A DNA stretch of 64,000 nucleotides, from positions 189,518,742 to 189,582,741 of the forward strand of contig CM051460.1 in assembly GCA_028095005.1 (NCBI GenBank), written 5' to 3'. Within the stretch, counting starts at the first letter, position 1, and each line of letters begins with the position of its first letter. The notes under the pieces were generated by a model that made no database searches, was not told the origin of the DNA, and worked only from the letters and a program-made list of their open reading frames with translations. Position numbers and translations under genes: made by a program. Positions 24,274-37,000 of the stretch are shown in pieces. This stretch comes from Rhynchospora pubera. Taxonomy: Eukaryota; Streptophyta; Magnoliopsida; Poales; Cyperaceae.

Positions 24274-25690
24274 GTATACTTTCAGTTCAGTTGTGCAATT
24301 AAAATTGCATTTGACATAATTTCAAAATGCTTGTCCAAGGAGCTCAATTCAATGCCAAATAGTCTTTTAATCTAGAACCAGTCGGCACTACGCAAATTAT
24401 GTCAACTCAATGTGATTTGAAAAATGTAACTCATTTTGTATCATGATGTTTATTTTGATTACTATTTTCAATATAAGTTTGTTTTTCTTTTATCACAAAT
24501 TCTGCAATTAAAAAAATTTCAAGTATAGTCATGAAATACTAATAAATAATATTAAATTACTTTTTCCTAATGAAATTAAACCAACTGAGTAGAATTCTCT
24601 TATATTCGATAGAATCCTTTCATACTAGCTGATACTCTGAAAAGATGCAAACCTTTACACACATTTTTCAAATTTCAGAAGATCTTTTCTTTATTGTGCT
24701 TTCTTCTCTCTTATTCCACCATTTTAACTGCTCAAGCAAGATCTGATTGGTAGTAGACAGCTGGATTTGTAATACACCGGTGCAAAATTCTCCGTGACGC
24801 AAGCCTTCATTCAAGCAACAATGGTTCCACTCAAGAAGGTCTATTCATTGTAAGTTTAAACTTTTCTCATTTTCAATTTAGTTACCAATATTAGTTGTAT
24901 GAAAAGGATTTACTTTTCTAATAAATTTCAATTTTTACTTAGATTGAGACATTTACATGATAACCTACCGTGGATGTTCAGTGTTGCCTCAAGGATATGA
25001 TGACAAAGATTTAATTCTGTGATGCAGAGCTATTAAATTACAAGTCTGTTGCCATTGTTCCAAACTTTTGCATGAAGTACCCAATATTTTTGACCCAAAA
25101 CATCTTTTATACAACTAAATAAACATCTGGAAATTAATATGCATTGTCTGAATGCATCTCAATTTTAATTCGAAGATAAAGTATCATTTTGGACAAAACT
25201 TACAATTATTCATAAAATATATATCATTTGTCCCAACAAGTTTAAAGCATATTGGTGGTTCGGTTTGTAGAATTTTATAAAAATAGTATTACTTATGATA
25301 ATACATATAATATTCTTATTCCTTACCAGTAAAATGTTAAATCGATCACATGTTTCATAATGGCGAGAATTGCATTATGGAGATGGTTACACCAAGACAG
25401 CGAGTAGTATCTACTGGTAAAGAATTGATTCTGAATAGAGAAGCAAGGAGGCAGGTCTGACAGGAGGTGGAGCAAAGGGGAAAACAAAGCATTGGGTGTA
25501 TACGTTTTCCTCTCTTTCATGTTTACTAGTAAACATTCTGTAACCTATGGCTGTTAATTATTATTGCTGAGTGATTGTTGGGATATTTGGGGAAGAATTT
25601 ACGAAGCAGATAAAAAGAATAGTTTAATTTGACTACTAATTAGATGCATGATAATATTTATAGCTACTGCTGAGTTGATGCACATAATAT
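24274..25690. other. intergenic AT-rich DNA
   Basis: Apart from a weak exon-like stretch near 24739-24840, nothing supported. Confidence 0.4.
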
Positions 25691-26800
25691 CAAAATTAGG
25701 GTTGTGCTATCTCCTGAAGAACTTACTGGTATGATTAAGGAGAGTTATCTCGGAATGGATATTGTCATCTTTTTCAAAAAAATTTTGCTGTTACTATTTT
25801 GATAGTTTTTACTCCTACACCCACTAAATAGAACAACAAATTAGGGATATTCCTTAATCAGGTACCGACAAACAAGGAACAGTACCAGAGATTGGTAGGA
25901 AGACTTACTTACTTATCACACACTCGGTCTGATATTGTCTATGCCGTGTCTGTCGTAAGTTAGTTCATGCATGCTCCTAGTGAGCAACACATCGAGGCTA
26001 TCATGTGGATCTTAAGATATCTCAAAGGATCTCCTAGGCGAGGTATCTTCTTCAAGAAAAATGGACATCTTCAAGTTGAAGGTTATACAGACTCTGACTG
26101 GACAGACTGACAGGAAGTCTACATCTGGATACTTTACTTTTGTTGGTGAAAATTTGATCACATGGAGGAGCAAGAAGCAGAAGGTAGTGGTCTTATCAAG
26201 TGCAGAAGTTGAATTTAGAAAAATAGCTAAAGGACTGCAGGAATTGCTATGGATAATAAAGGTACTCAAAGACCTTGGTTTCTATAGTTGTGAAGAAATG
26301 AGGTTGTTTTGTGACAACAAGGCTGCCATTGCTATCTCTTAGAATCCAGTACAACATGATAGGACCAAGCACATTGAGGTAGATCGACATTTTATTCGAT
26401 AGAATTTTGAAGAAAAGGTTATTAGTATTCCTCATGTGAAGACATAAGAACAACTTGCAGACATTCTGACAAAAGGAGTGTCCAGTACCAATTTTCAGGA
26501 AGCAATTTGCAAGTTGGGCATGCGAAATATCTACCTGCCAACTTAAGGGGAAGTGTGGACGAGAGGACCTAGGATTTGAGTTTTCCATCTTGGAAACTCA
26601 GTTCGAAATGGGAAAGATTATGTCCAAATTGGACAGATCTTTGGTGATTGAAATTAGCTTTGTTTTCCTTTACTAAATATTTAGCATATAGAAATAATTA
26701 TCCTGCCTATATTCTATAAAGGCAGCGATTATCTACCTTCTTATTAATTATTATCTTCTTCCTCTCTATCTCCTCCTAATGTACAAAAATCTCCATTAAA
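25690..26800 (+). mobile_element. Ty1/copia relic: end of RT, RNase H, PPT, partial 3' LTR
   Basis: 25863-26546 translates to the end of copia reverse transcriptase and RNase H: NKEQYQRLVGRLTYLSHTR, YTDSDW, then after a frameshift near 26100 RKSTSGYF, WRSKKQKVVVLSSAEVE, DNKAAIAIS, KHIEVDRHFIR and QLADILTKGVSS. Several in-frame stops are present. A purine tract (AAGGGGAAG, 26545-26553) precedes TGTGGACGAG, which probably starts a truncated 3' LTR running to about 26800. The lineage resembles Tork-type copia (inference). Dead and 5'-truncated. Confidence 0.8.
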
Positions 26801-27272
26801 AAGAAATAAAAAATATGATGTGTGTGAGTCGTGGACGTAAATACACGTTGTACCGAACCACGTAAAATCCTCGTGTTTCTTTCTGGTTTTATTTTCTTTA
26901 CGGTTCACATTTCGTCATTAATTGGAACCTCGAAAACAGACACCTATGATTTCGCATTTAAGCACATGGCAGCACTGTTTTTTTTTTTTTTGCTTCTTTT
27001 GTACGAAACATTAATTGGAAATAGAGATACAATTTTAGTCTATCTAAATTAATATATAAAGAATTAATTATTCTGTTTGATTTATTATTATTAAAAAATC
27101 AAAATTGCTTATCACCATCATCACACATTCACCTAACGTAACTCCCATCCTGCGCCTATCCACCTCTTCTTTTTCTGACATCTACGTTTTTCTTCCCCCG
27201 CACACTAATCCCTACCCCTCGACATCTAGTACATATTAATTTTTTTCTCGAGAAACAATTAACATTTTTTTA
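26801..27272. other. intergenic AT-rich DNA
   Basis: Nothing supported beyond a poly-T run near 26979-26990. Confidence 0.4.
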
Positions 27273-27668
27273 GAAAGTTTAATATGCACTATGTGCATAG
27301 GGAGTTCTATGCATCGAGAAATTTTTTTGAGATATTTTTGTAAATTGACAAATTTAATTTAACTAATCTAATCTACATATTGAAATCTCATAGCAAACCA
27401 AATTTTATAATTTTTTAAATTTTATTACTATTTTTTCATTTTTTTTAAACCTGTCATTTTTGAAATTTGTAAATAGTAGTTTGTTTCAAAAAATGGCAGG
27501 TCTTAAAAAAATAAAAAAATAGTAATAAAATTTTAAAAATTATAAAATTTGGTTTACTATGAGATTTCAAAATGTAAATTAGATTTGTCAATTTACAAAA
27601 ATACTCCTTAAAAAGTCAGCGGTGCATTGAACTCTCTATACACTATAGTGCATATTAAACTTTCTCAT
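27273..27668. repeat. long foldback MITE, about 0.4 kb
   Basis: Almost the whole element is an inverted repeat. AGAAAGTTTAATATGCACTA at the left pairs with TAGTGCATATTAAACTTTCT at the right, and pairing continues inward through ATAAAATTTGGTTTACTATG to a centre near 27465. Transcribed, it would form a single long hairpin. No coding capacity. Confidence 0.8.
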
Positions 27669-28115
27669 ATTTTTTTTGGAACAATTAATTTTTTTTCATG
27701 ATAAATTGATAATTAATATTTTTTCTAGGACAATTAATTTTTTTCTTGAAAAATTTGTTATACACAGGTTTCAAGAGAGAAAGAGGTGGATGGAGGGGAG
27801 GAGCGTACGCGACAGAAGGGGGTGAGTATGAACTGGATGGTAGAATATCAACGTCAAAGAATAAGCGTCAATATTAAAAAAATGGTTCGCACTTAATACC
27901 ATTGGCATTCTGAAAATTGAAAAAAAATGCGTTATGGAATGATAAAATCTTATAATGGTCCTTATCTTTTCCGTTAAAAAATTATGTAGTCGCCTATATA
28001 TGAAAAATAATACGGGGTCAATTTCGTGTGCTTATAGTACTTTTTGTCTAAAATATTTTAAAATTTAGTACAAACCAAAGTGATAACATATCCGACGGAC
28101 CTTTTGCACTTTTGG

Positions 28116-29000
28116 GGCGTTTGTTTGTGACTTAAAGGATGCATAATTTAAGTTATGTATCCTTAAGTCACCAAACACCTCTTACATAAGATGCCTTAAG
28201 GATACATAAGTTATGCAACCTAAATAGGTTGCATAAGTTATGCACCGGCCCCCTTTAATTTTTTTTCCAACAATACCCCTTAGAAATAATTAATAATAAT
28301 ATTTAGCAATCTATAATAATTAATAATAATAAATAAATAATAATATTTAATAAGTAACAATAATTATTAAAAATCATAATTAGTAATAAATATTAATTAT
28401 TATAATTAATAAATAATAATATATAACAAGTAATAATAATAATAATTAATAAACAATATTGATTTATTATTAAATAATTAATAATATTTAATTAAAAAAA
28501 TTATAATATTTCATAATAATAAAATAATTTCTTATTATCATTAATAGTTAATTTTTATAATAATAAAAAAATTAATTAATATTAATTAATAAATAATAAT
28601 ACTTAATAAGTAACAATAATTATTAAAAAAATCATAATTAATAACAAAGATTAATTATTATAATTAATAATATTTAACAAGTAATATTAATTATTAATAA
28701 TAATGATTTAAGAATAATAATTAATTGAAGATAATTAATCAATAATAATTTTTATCATAAAATAAATAATAATATTTATAATATTTAATTAAAAGTAATT
28801 ATTAATATTTCATAATAGTAAAATGATTTATTATCATCATTAATAATTAATTTTTATAATAATTAATAATTAACAATAATTAGGTCACAACATATAATAC
28901 ATAATACTAATTCAAATTTAAGGGCACTTTAGTCTTTTGACATGAATATATGCATGCATTAAGTTAGTCATCCTTACTACACAACCAAACATCTATTACA
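28116..29000. mobile_element. AT-rich MITE-like element, about 0.88 kb
   Basis: Left end GGCGTTTGTTTGTGACTTAA and right end (inverted) GATGTTTGGTTGTGTAGTAA are imperfect terminal inverted repeats. Both ends carry AAGGATG next to them. The interior (28255-28900) is a low-complexity field of TAATAATTAAT-type repeats. The TSD is not clear. Confidence 0.5.
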
Positions 29001-29225
29001 TAACACTACATAAACACTTGTGCAGTTTTGTTACTCGTAAGTCGTAAGTGGGAACATGTCCAGGGTTGCGCAGCGCGTCTTATTTTGTATTTTTATTTAC
29101 CTCTCCACCAATAAAAAAACCACCTTCCGGGAAGCTTCCGCTTCGTTTAAACTAATATATTCGCAGTTCATCCATGGATCCTTCCTTTCTCAAATTTATT
29201 TTGAGCTTTATTTCACCACTATCGA

Positions 29226-31195
29226 ATGCACACTCCAGTTCTCCAGTTCTCTAACCTTTCAAATCCTTTGTCCTTAATCTGTATCCTTAATGAAATCCGA
29301 GCTAGCAAATGGATAATGTTGGATTTGAAGCCTCGAATTCCATTTTCTGGTCATAAATTTGTGGGACATTCAAGCTGGAAAAGATCAAATGTCAAATTTG
29401 GAAGGAGCCTCTGTGGACAATTTGCATCAATGGCGTTTTCTGATGGAAATGGCGGCTTTGGAAAATCAGATGGCAGCTCTTGTGGAAAAGGTAATGGTGA
29501 CGATGGAAATGGCGGCTTTGGTAAATCTGATGGCAATTCTGGAGATGATGGCGAGGATGCAAATAGTAATAATTTGGTTGGACCTTGGTATGTTTTCTGA
29601 TCAAATTTTGAATTGTGATTCAGTTTTTTATGAATTATTGAAATGGACAAAGTTCCTTTTGGGTTACTAGCAAACAAGTCCACCAGATTGTGTGAGAATA
29701 AGAAAAGAAATTTAAGGCGATTTTGGTATGATGAGAGAGGGTTGATTTATTTTTTTTTTCTTTTCCTTAACTATGCGCACAAATTAAGAAAGAATAGAAA
29801 GAAAACAACTATCTGTTCAAATGTTAACACGGTCTAAATGAAAGGTTTAAATCATTTATCTTATTATTAAATCTACACCATTGGATCAAATCGCAAAAAT
29901 AGACGGTCTATATTGCATTGGGTAAACAATTGTTTGTTCCTTTAAATTCAAATTTTGGATAGACCTTTAAATTGGTGCTTTTATAAGTAGTAAAGATTAA
30001 ATCAAGTATCTAAAGTAAATTTGTGAAATCATTACGAGTACAATTTAATTTTCCTTAATCAAATTTTTGTTTCCAATAGTGAATAGACGTCATTTGCTTA
30101 TTTATTTATATAGTTGTGTGTAAAGGTTTTTCCTAGGAAATAAATGTAAAAATGTTTTACTGCATGAACTTTGGAAATCATGGATAAGGGCTTGCGGCGC
30201 ATATGCTTCTAAATGGGCTATCGAGATTTGTGGACTGTGAGCAACTCTTCTCAATTTGAAAATTATAATAAAAATGTTTAAAATAAGATGGATGGAGGAG
30301 AAACTGCATGAACTTTCAAATTACTTCTCAATTTGGATGGAGGAGGATAAAATTTGGATAAGAATAATGATTAAATTTTTTATTCTTGTGCAATCCAAAC
30401 AATACAAAAATAAGAAATTTGGACATTTATTCTTATACTAACAAAATCATGATATAAAAATAAAAAATTTGGACAAACACGCATACCGAAATTTTTTATT
30501 TTTATTTTTTATCCAACCCTCATCCAAACACACCTCTTTATATTGGATTTGAGAGATTTAAAAGTATTTTGGCTAATTATATCTTTCTAAGACTTTATTT
30601 TGCATCAACAATTTGTTTTGCAGATTGATAACATTTGTGAACTCTTTGGAACTTTCTCTTGGGATTGTTTTACCTTGTACTTCAGCCTTGTGTATATTGG
30701 CAGCTGCATTGTGCGCATATATTTTCTTCTACTATTTAAAATGGTTGTTAAGGGGTTGTGAAGAAAATGCCTCAAGACCTTCTGACGATAATGCCTCGAG
30801 TCCTCCTGACGATGCGGTTAGCCTTTTTAAATGTCTAGTCATCAATTATCACAAAGAATTTTTTTAAAAAAAAAATGATAAGCATGCTAAATACTCAGAT
30901 TTGATAGTCTAATTTATCACAAATTTGTACTGCAATTTAGATATAAATCTGCTTTGCTAAAAAAATAATGAATGATGACAAGTAGTCATTGCTCCAAAAT
31001 TAAAGATGCTTAATTGCATGCATTCTTAATATTTATTGACATTTTTTCTAGGAATGTTGCATTTGCCTCTCAACTTATGAAGGGAGGCCTAATTGGCGCT
31101 TGTTGCCATGCAACCACTATTTCCACTCATCATGCATTAATTCTTGGCTCCGGATTAATCCAAGGTGCCCAATTTGCAAACAAAGATGCCTGTAG
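29226..31195 (+). CDS. membrane-anchored RING-H2 finger protein (putative E3 ubiquitin ligase), copy 2
   Basis: Exon 1 (29226-29587) encodes a Gly/Asp-rich region with repeats such as GNGGFGKSDG. Exon 2 (30624-30816) gives a strong membrane segment (ALCILAAALCAYIFFYYLKW) and a Ser/Asp-rich tail. Exon 3 (31052-31195) encodes ECCICLSTYEGRPNW...CNHYFHSSC...CPICKQRCL then stop. It is a complete RING-H2: C-x2-C-x14-C-x1-H-x2-H-x2-C-x10-C-x2-C. The finger most resembles plant RIE1-like membrane RING-H2 proteins, which transfer ubiquitin from E2 to substrates (family inference). Exon 2 joins exon 3 in phase. At the exon 1/2 join the codon is TG|A, a stop, where copy 1 has TG|G (Trp). So either another acceptor or start is used, or this copy is also inactive. 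Confidence 0.6.
30278..30538. repeat. MITE-like insertion in intron 1 of the RING-H2 gene
   Basis: Sequence with GGATGGAGGAG at one end and CCTCATCCAAACACACCTC at the other, plus internal AAATTTGGA repeats, is absent from the homologous intron of copy 1. Its ends are not precise. Confidence 0.35.
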
Positions 31196-31614
31196 AACAA
31201 CATAATTGCATGAAATTTTTGGACTCTTACCTACAAAATATATCCACGTTGGCTAGTATGATTTCGGATGTAGATTTTGGTGTTGGTGGGCAGGGTGTAT
31301 TATTTTCTGTGATTGAAACAATGAAGTGCAATTAATCTGGAGGTTTGTAGTCAGTTCATATTGGAAAATAATAATTTCAGTCTGTCGTCAATTATATATA
31401 TATATATTTATATATTTGACAAACTAGACAGAGGCTATCTAAAAAGTCTGTCATCAATTATTAAACATGTAATTTCTACTCTTAACAAAGATTCAACATT
31501 CATGTTTGCATTTGATGTTGATTGATTGTTAATTTGTTATCCGATTAATAAAAAAATACAGAGTTGAAAACCGTAACCGTCAACTCTATCATAGTGTTGT
31601 CAATCAATTGCTCC
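31196..31614. other. 3' flank of the RING-H2 gene, to the copia insertion site
   Basis: Non-coding. It contains an AT dinucleotide run near 31395-31407. Confidence 0.5.
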
Positions 31615-31619
31615 ATCTA
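31615..31619. repeat. target-site duplication ATCTA (left)
   Basis: ATCTA directly precedes the LTR at 31620 and recurs at 40295-40299 directly after the other LTR, as expected of 5-bp copia integration. Confidence 0.9.
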
Positions 31620-31895
31620 TGAAAGGAGGTAATGAGAAAGGAACATAAAGAAAGAGAGAAGGATCTTTATTGATCTCATCCACACAAAATGATACAATTA
31701 CATCTTCTTATACTTCTCTGTACCTAGTACATTGACTCTATACTCTGAATCAGATGTCTAACCGTAGAATGTACTCACTAACTAGACTGTTACAAAGAGT
31801 AATTAAGATAGCTAACAATTGATCAAAATAACAGCGATCTTCTGTGGCATCTGTGGCAGACATTGATGTTGTATTTCTTCCAGTTACTCTTTACA
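31620..31895 (-). repeat. copia 3' LTR
   Basis: 276 bp. On the minus strand it starts TGTAAAGAGTAACTGG and ends TTACCTCCTTTCA. It matches 40021-40294 with seven substitutions. Confidence 0.92.
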
Positions 31896-31910
31896 CCCCC
31901 CCCCCCCTCA
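31896..31910 (-). promoter_or_regulatory. polypurine tract
   Basis: On the minus strand a run of 12 G (31896-31907) directly precedes the 3' LTR. It is the plus-strand primer site in retrotransposon replication. The pol stop codon (31908-31910) abuts it. Confidence 0.85.
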
Positions 31911-34090
31911 AGTCAATGATCTAGGAAGAACATTGAGCTTGGCTCTCAGGAACTGAAATCTAGGGAGAGGTAACGGCTTGGTCATCACATCACTAAGCTG
32001 ATCGGTGGAGCACAAAAATTTGACATCCAACTTCTTTTCTGCTACTTGCTCACGCACAAAATGAAAATCGATTTCTATGTGTTTTGTGCGTGCATGAAAA
32101 ACAGGATTGGCAACCAAGAATGTGGCTCCTATATTATCACACCATAGACACGGCTTCTCATTTGATTCAACACCTAGCTCCTTCAACATGAATTATAACC
32201 ACTTAATTTCAGTGCAAGCATGAGCAAGGCTTCTATATTCGGCTTCTGTACTTGAGCGGGAGACAGTTGCTTGTTTTTTTGCACACCAAGAAACCAAGTT
32301 TCTTCCTAGATACACATAGAAACCCGATGTAGATCTCCTGTCATCTACATTTCCAGCCCAATCTGAGTCACTATAGGCATGTATGGTAAGAGAGGGGCTA
32401 GATTGAATAAGAATACCATGATGTAGTGTGCCACACAAATATCTCAATACCCTTTTTGCAGCCATCCAGTGTGAGTGTGTAGGATTATGCATAAACTGAG
32501 AAAGTTTGTTAACAGGGAAAGATATGTCTGGCCTTGTCAATGTGGCATACTGTAATGCTCCAATTACACTCCTATAAAGGTATGGATCGTCGAAAAGGGC
32601 TCCATCATCTTTGGATAGTGATATGCCGGTAGCCATAGGAGTAAGAACTAGCTTGGAATTGTGCATATTAACTCGGGATAGCAGATCAGTTATATATTTG
32701 GATTGAGTCAAATGCAGGCCAGAACTGGAAAAATGAGCCTTTATTCCCAAGAAATAATGAATGGAACCAAGATCTTTGACAGAAAATTGAGAGCTTAATG
32801 TTGCAATACAAGTCTCAACCAAACTTTGATCATCTCCAGTGACTATTATGTCGTCCACATAGACTAACAAAAACAGTTTATGGTTGCCTTGGTTAAGGAT
32901 AAACAAGGATGGGTCATATGTCGAAGGCTTGAAACCAAAATTGACCAGAGCACTGCTTAATTTGTTGAACTAAGCTCTTGGTGCTTGCTTTAGCCCATAG
33001 AGAGATTTATACAGCAAACAAACATGTGTAGAAAAATTGGGATCGACAAAACCTCTAGGTTGAGCCATATAAATAGTTTCGGATAAGTCACCATGTAGAA
33101 AGGCGTTTTGCACGTCTAATTGCTTAATCGACCAATTTGAAGACATATCAATAGACAACACCACTCTAATAGTTGTGGGACGAACAACAGGACTATAGGT
33201 CTCGAGAAAATCAGTACCTTGTTCTTGGTGAAATCCATTTGCAATCAGTCGGACTTTGAATCTCTCCACTGTGTCATCCGGTTTTCGTTTGATTTTATAA
33301 ACCCATTTTGAGCCAATGACCTTCTTGTCAGGTGGGGTCGGCACCAAGGTCCAAGTTTTGTTGACTGCCAAGGCGTGAAGTTCAGCCGCCCTTGCCTCAC
33401 GCCATGCAGGTAAGGTGTTTGCTTCAGTGTTGCGAGGCTCAGTGTCGAGAGAGGCAAAATGAGCCACAAAATCAGTGAAGGCACGTATCTTGCGAGTCTG
33501 ATCTTTTGTGCGAGTGGTCATGGAATGTTTATTGAGAGGCAATTTTTGATTGGCAGTGGGGGTTAGTGAAGTACTTAGAGGTGGATCAATTGAAGAAGAA
33601 GGGATTGTTAAAGAACGGTCAGCAGTTGCCACGCGAGGTGGAGTTCGAGCAGGAGAACGGTCAGCAGAAGGGATGTTGATATTTGAATCAGCAGAGTGCA
33701 TTTTGGGAATAGAAGGAGATATATGTTGTGGCATATCCTGAGGCCCAGTTGAGATAGAAGTAGGTGGAGGCCCATTTGTATTCGCAGGAAGAGAACAGGC
33801 AGAACTCAAAGCTGTGATTTGCAAAGGCATAATTGTTGGAACAGCTGAGTTAGTTGTTTCTTTGTTTTGTGAATCTTTTACCATGGTTTTAAATGGGAAA
33901 ATATTTTCATCAAACACAACATTGTGAGAAACGTATATCTTGTTGGTTTCCACATGCAAACATCTATAACCTTTTTGTAAAGAGGAATAACCAAGAAAAA
34001 TACATGGCAAAGACCTTAATTCCAATTTATGAGAATTATAAGGTCTTGTTAGAGGAAAACACCGACATCCAAGAATTCGAAGAAGAGAAT
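31908..34090 (-). pseudogene. copia pol, 3' portion: integrase tail, reverse transcriptase, RNase H
   Basis: Continues pol after the nested insertion. It reads the integrase C-terminal LPCIFLGYSSLQKGYRC, a Pro/Ser-rich linker, then RT: WREARAAELHALAVNKTW, GSKWVYKIKRK, LDVQNAFLHGDL (first catalytic Asp) and YVDDIIVTGDD (catalytic Asp pair). RNase H follows: YSDSDWAGN, RRSTSGFYVYLG, SRSSTEAEYRSLAHA, DNIGATFLVANP and KHIEIDFHFVRE. One frame runs throughout but is cut by a TAG where the Trp of PRAWF is expected (about 32967-32969) and a TAA after EIKWL (32190-32192). Catalytic residues are otherwise present. Confidence 0.9.
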
Positions 34091-34095
34091 AATTT

Positions 34096-37000
34096 TGTCA
34101 CACTCCAAACCAAGCCGCAATCTGGGGAGGACAACCCCGCCACGTATGCACAATCTGTTGCGCACACGTAAGGCTATAAAACAATGTCACAGATACATAA
34201 TCACAAATAAATATCACATAATAATGGCATTGTTTGTTCATACAACAAAAGACTGGTAAAATATACACATATCAAAATATCCAGTCATCATACAAACAAA
34301 ACATAGAATAATGCACAGCGGATAATTACTATTCCAGCTCGGCTTGGTCTTCTGGCAAAAACTCCTCTGCTAAGTCTGCCAAACCTGAACCTACACCACA
34401 AGCAATTATGTGGGCTGAGTACACGAATACTCAGTGTGGAAAAAGAGTGGGCCTATAGTCTTGGTTAACTCTAGCTAGAACTAAACCATACTTTTAGATT
34501 TGTCACTTTTACAGTCCTCAGATGCAATATCTATGTGTGATTTATGTGTTACTGCAATTAACTATATCCACATGGCATGCAAAAGTAAATGGAAGAATAT
34601 CTGGAGTTATAATAGTAATAATACAATATAGTACGAGATGTATAGAAATCCCATTAAATGGATTATAGTTTAGCAAATGTTAGTCATGGTTGGAACTTCT
34701 AGAGCGATTATATCGAAAAAGAGCTGGAGAATTCCTAAATTGAATTATCCTCACAATAACCCAATAATAATAATATGAATCGTGCCTAAGATAGATCAAC
34801 CCTGAGACCTTAAAGTAGCTCGATGAGAAACAGCTCCTAGCATCCCCGCTAAAGGATGTAAGACAGAAAATATGGTACCGGTAACTACAGAGAGGAGATC
34901 GAGAGGCAGTCTAGCAAAGGATGGCACATATCTAATATCTTAAGACACACAATCGAAAATATAATAACAACTAAAAATAAAATAAAATAGCCATGCGACC
35001 GCAGAGCCGCCTGAAGGTCGTAAAATATGCCACTCGGTCTCGCTATCCTGAACCACACCATATGTTGATAAATGAGCACATTATATCTAGATGCAACCAA
35101 ACATCTACATGTAGTAATTAAGCTAATCTTCAATTAGTGCCATGCATTTAAGAATTATTGCAGTGTTTATGATATGCACACATTTAATTATTGATCTAAT
35201 TCTAAACTAAAGATTAAACAAAACCTAAGGCATCCACAAGTCATAAAAAGACAACCACACCTGGAAAAGTCTAAGATTGAGAGACTACTCCTCGGGATGG
35301 TCAACGAAGTCCTGACCAGCTTCCACAGTCTCGTGCTCAGGGTAGAAGTCGTCCACCGGTCCAGAGAAGTCTTGCGGTGCACCTAGCGAACGAAACTCAC
35401 ACGTTAAGATCTATTCTAACGATCTATCCCAGTCTGGTTATTGGTGTACTAAACCATACTTAAATGCTAGACATTTACAAAGGAACACATATTCTGATTT
35501 AAAGAAAGCTGGACTTAGAATTTCTGAAAAAGGATTCTGTTTTAAAATATACGTTATTAAATTGAAAGAAGTATTTTATAAAATTTTGACAGAGTTCAAC
35601 TTAGAAAACAGTGTGAAGGAAGTCGTTCTGACGTGTTCCTACAGTCCATTCTACGTGTTAGAGACGTAAATAGAAACTTACAAGATCCTTAACAAATTAA
35701 ATCTGGGATTAATACTTTTAGTTAATTACTAAATGAAACTCAAAAAGTATACAAATAAAATATAAATAAATTAAACTCAAATGTCATTAGAAATAAACTA
35801 ACCACAAATATACTAAGTATAGATAGAAAATAAATTAATCTATAAATTACAATTGTAATTAATTACTGTTTTTATTGTTTTAAACATGTTGGTGTTTTAA
35901 TGTGTTTGGGATCATACAAGTCCAGATAGTTGTTTCCATTGTATCTGTATTTTCAGAATTATTTCTGGACTATTTAAAATCCTATCCCATCTTTGAGTTT
36001 ACGTATTAATCCGATTTTTTAATTTAGGCAACTCTTTTTAATTCGGGTCTCAACCTTTTCTCGGTCCACTAAGCTAAAATCACTAGTATGCCATTTTCTC
36101 ACTTTTAAGTCAATCACTTTAGTTAACTTAATTACTTCTTTAATTAATCCTGCATTTTTAACTCTGGACCTGGCCCAGTCCAGAAATTTAAGTTCTAAAG
36201 TCCAACAGAGGAGAAATGGGCCCAACCATAGAGCCCACAAGGAACAAAGAAAGGCCCAGCCGTTAAGGCAAAGCCCAACACAGCACACCAGGCCTCAACA
36301 GGCCGAACAAATCACGCAAGGCCCAAGAACAGAGCCCAGGCGACAGGAGAAAGGAATTCGGGTTCGGGGATCAAATCCGAACCCAAACAGAGAACAGACC
36401 CGACCCAACCACAAGTCAGATCCGATCCGACAGGCCTACAGTTTTCATAAAAGACCCTGAATCATTTTTATTTACTTACAAATTACCTAAAGGACCCTAA
36501 TAACAGATTAAACTACAGAAAAGTCCATTTTTAGTTCAAAATATTTACACAACAGTCCTAACACTCGGAAAACTTTGCAAACAAGTCCCTGGGACCTGAA
36601 ACAGAGTACACAGAGGTCTGACACGCTGATATAGCGTACCAGTGAGTATGATAGACAGGTACAGGGCTGGTACCAAGCCTGCACCAGCTTGGAAACCAAC
36701 CAAAGAGCACACACAAGCACAGAAATAGCCTTTACACTAGCACATCTATCCTATAACAATTCAAAACACAACTCCAAATACATTCAGTAATTCAATCGAG
36801 CCAATACATAAGCAAACAGCACAGATCAGATCTAAAAGAGGCAAAGCACAATCATCACACTCAATCGATCAGTTCAACAAGCAAAGCAACAATTCCAATT
36901 TCGTGCATGCCTCACACAATTACATCACATAGTGAAAGAAAAGAGAGGAAGAGAGGGGTTACAAACCGAGATAGCTCAGCAAAAGAGAAGAATGATGAGG

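Noticed and set aside
33550..34171. Plus-strand ORFs opposite copia pol
   Set aside because: Antisense shadows of the copia linker and integrase tail.
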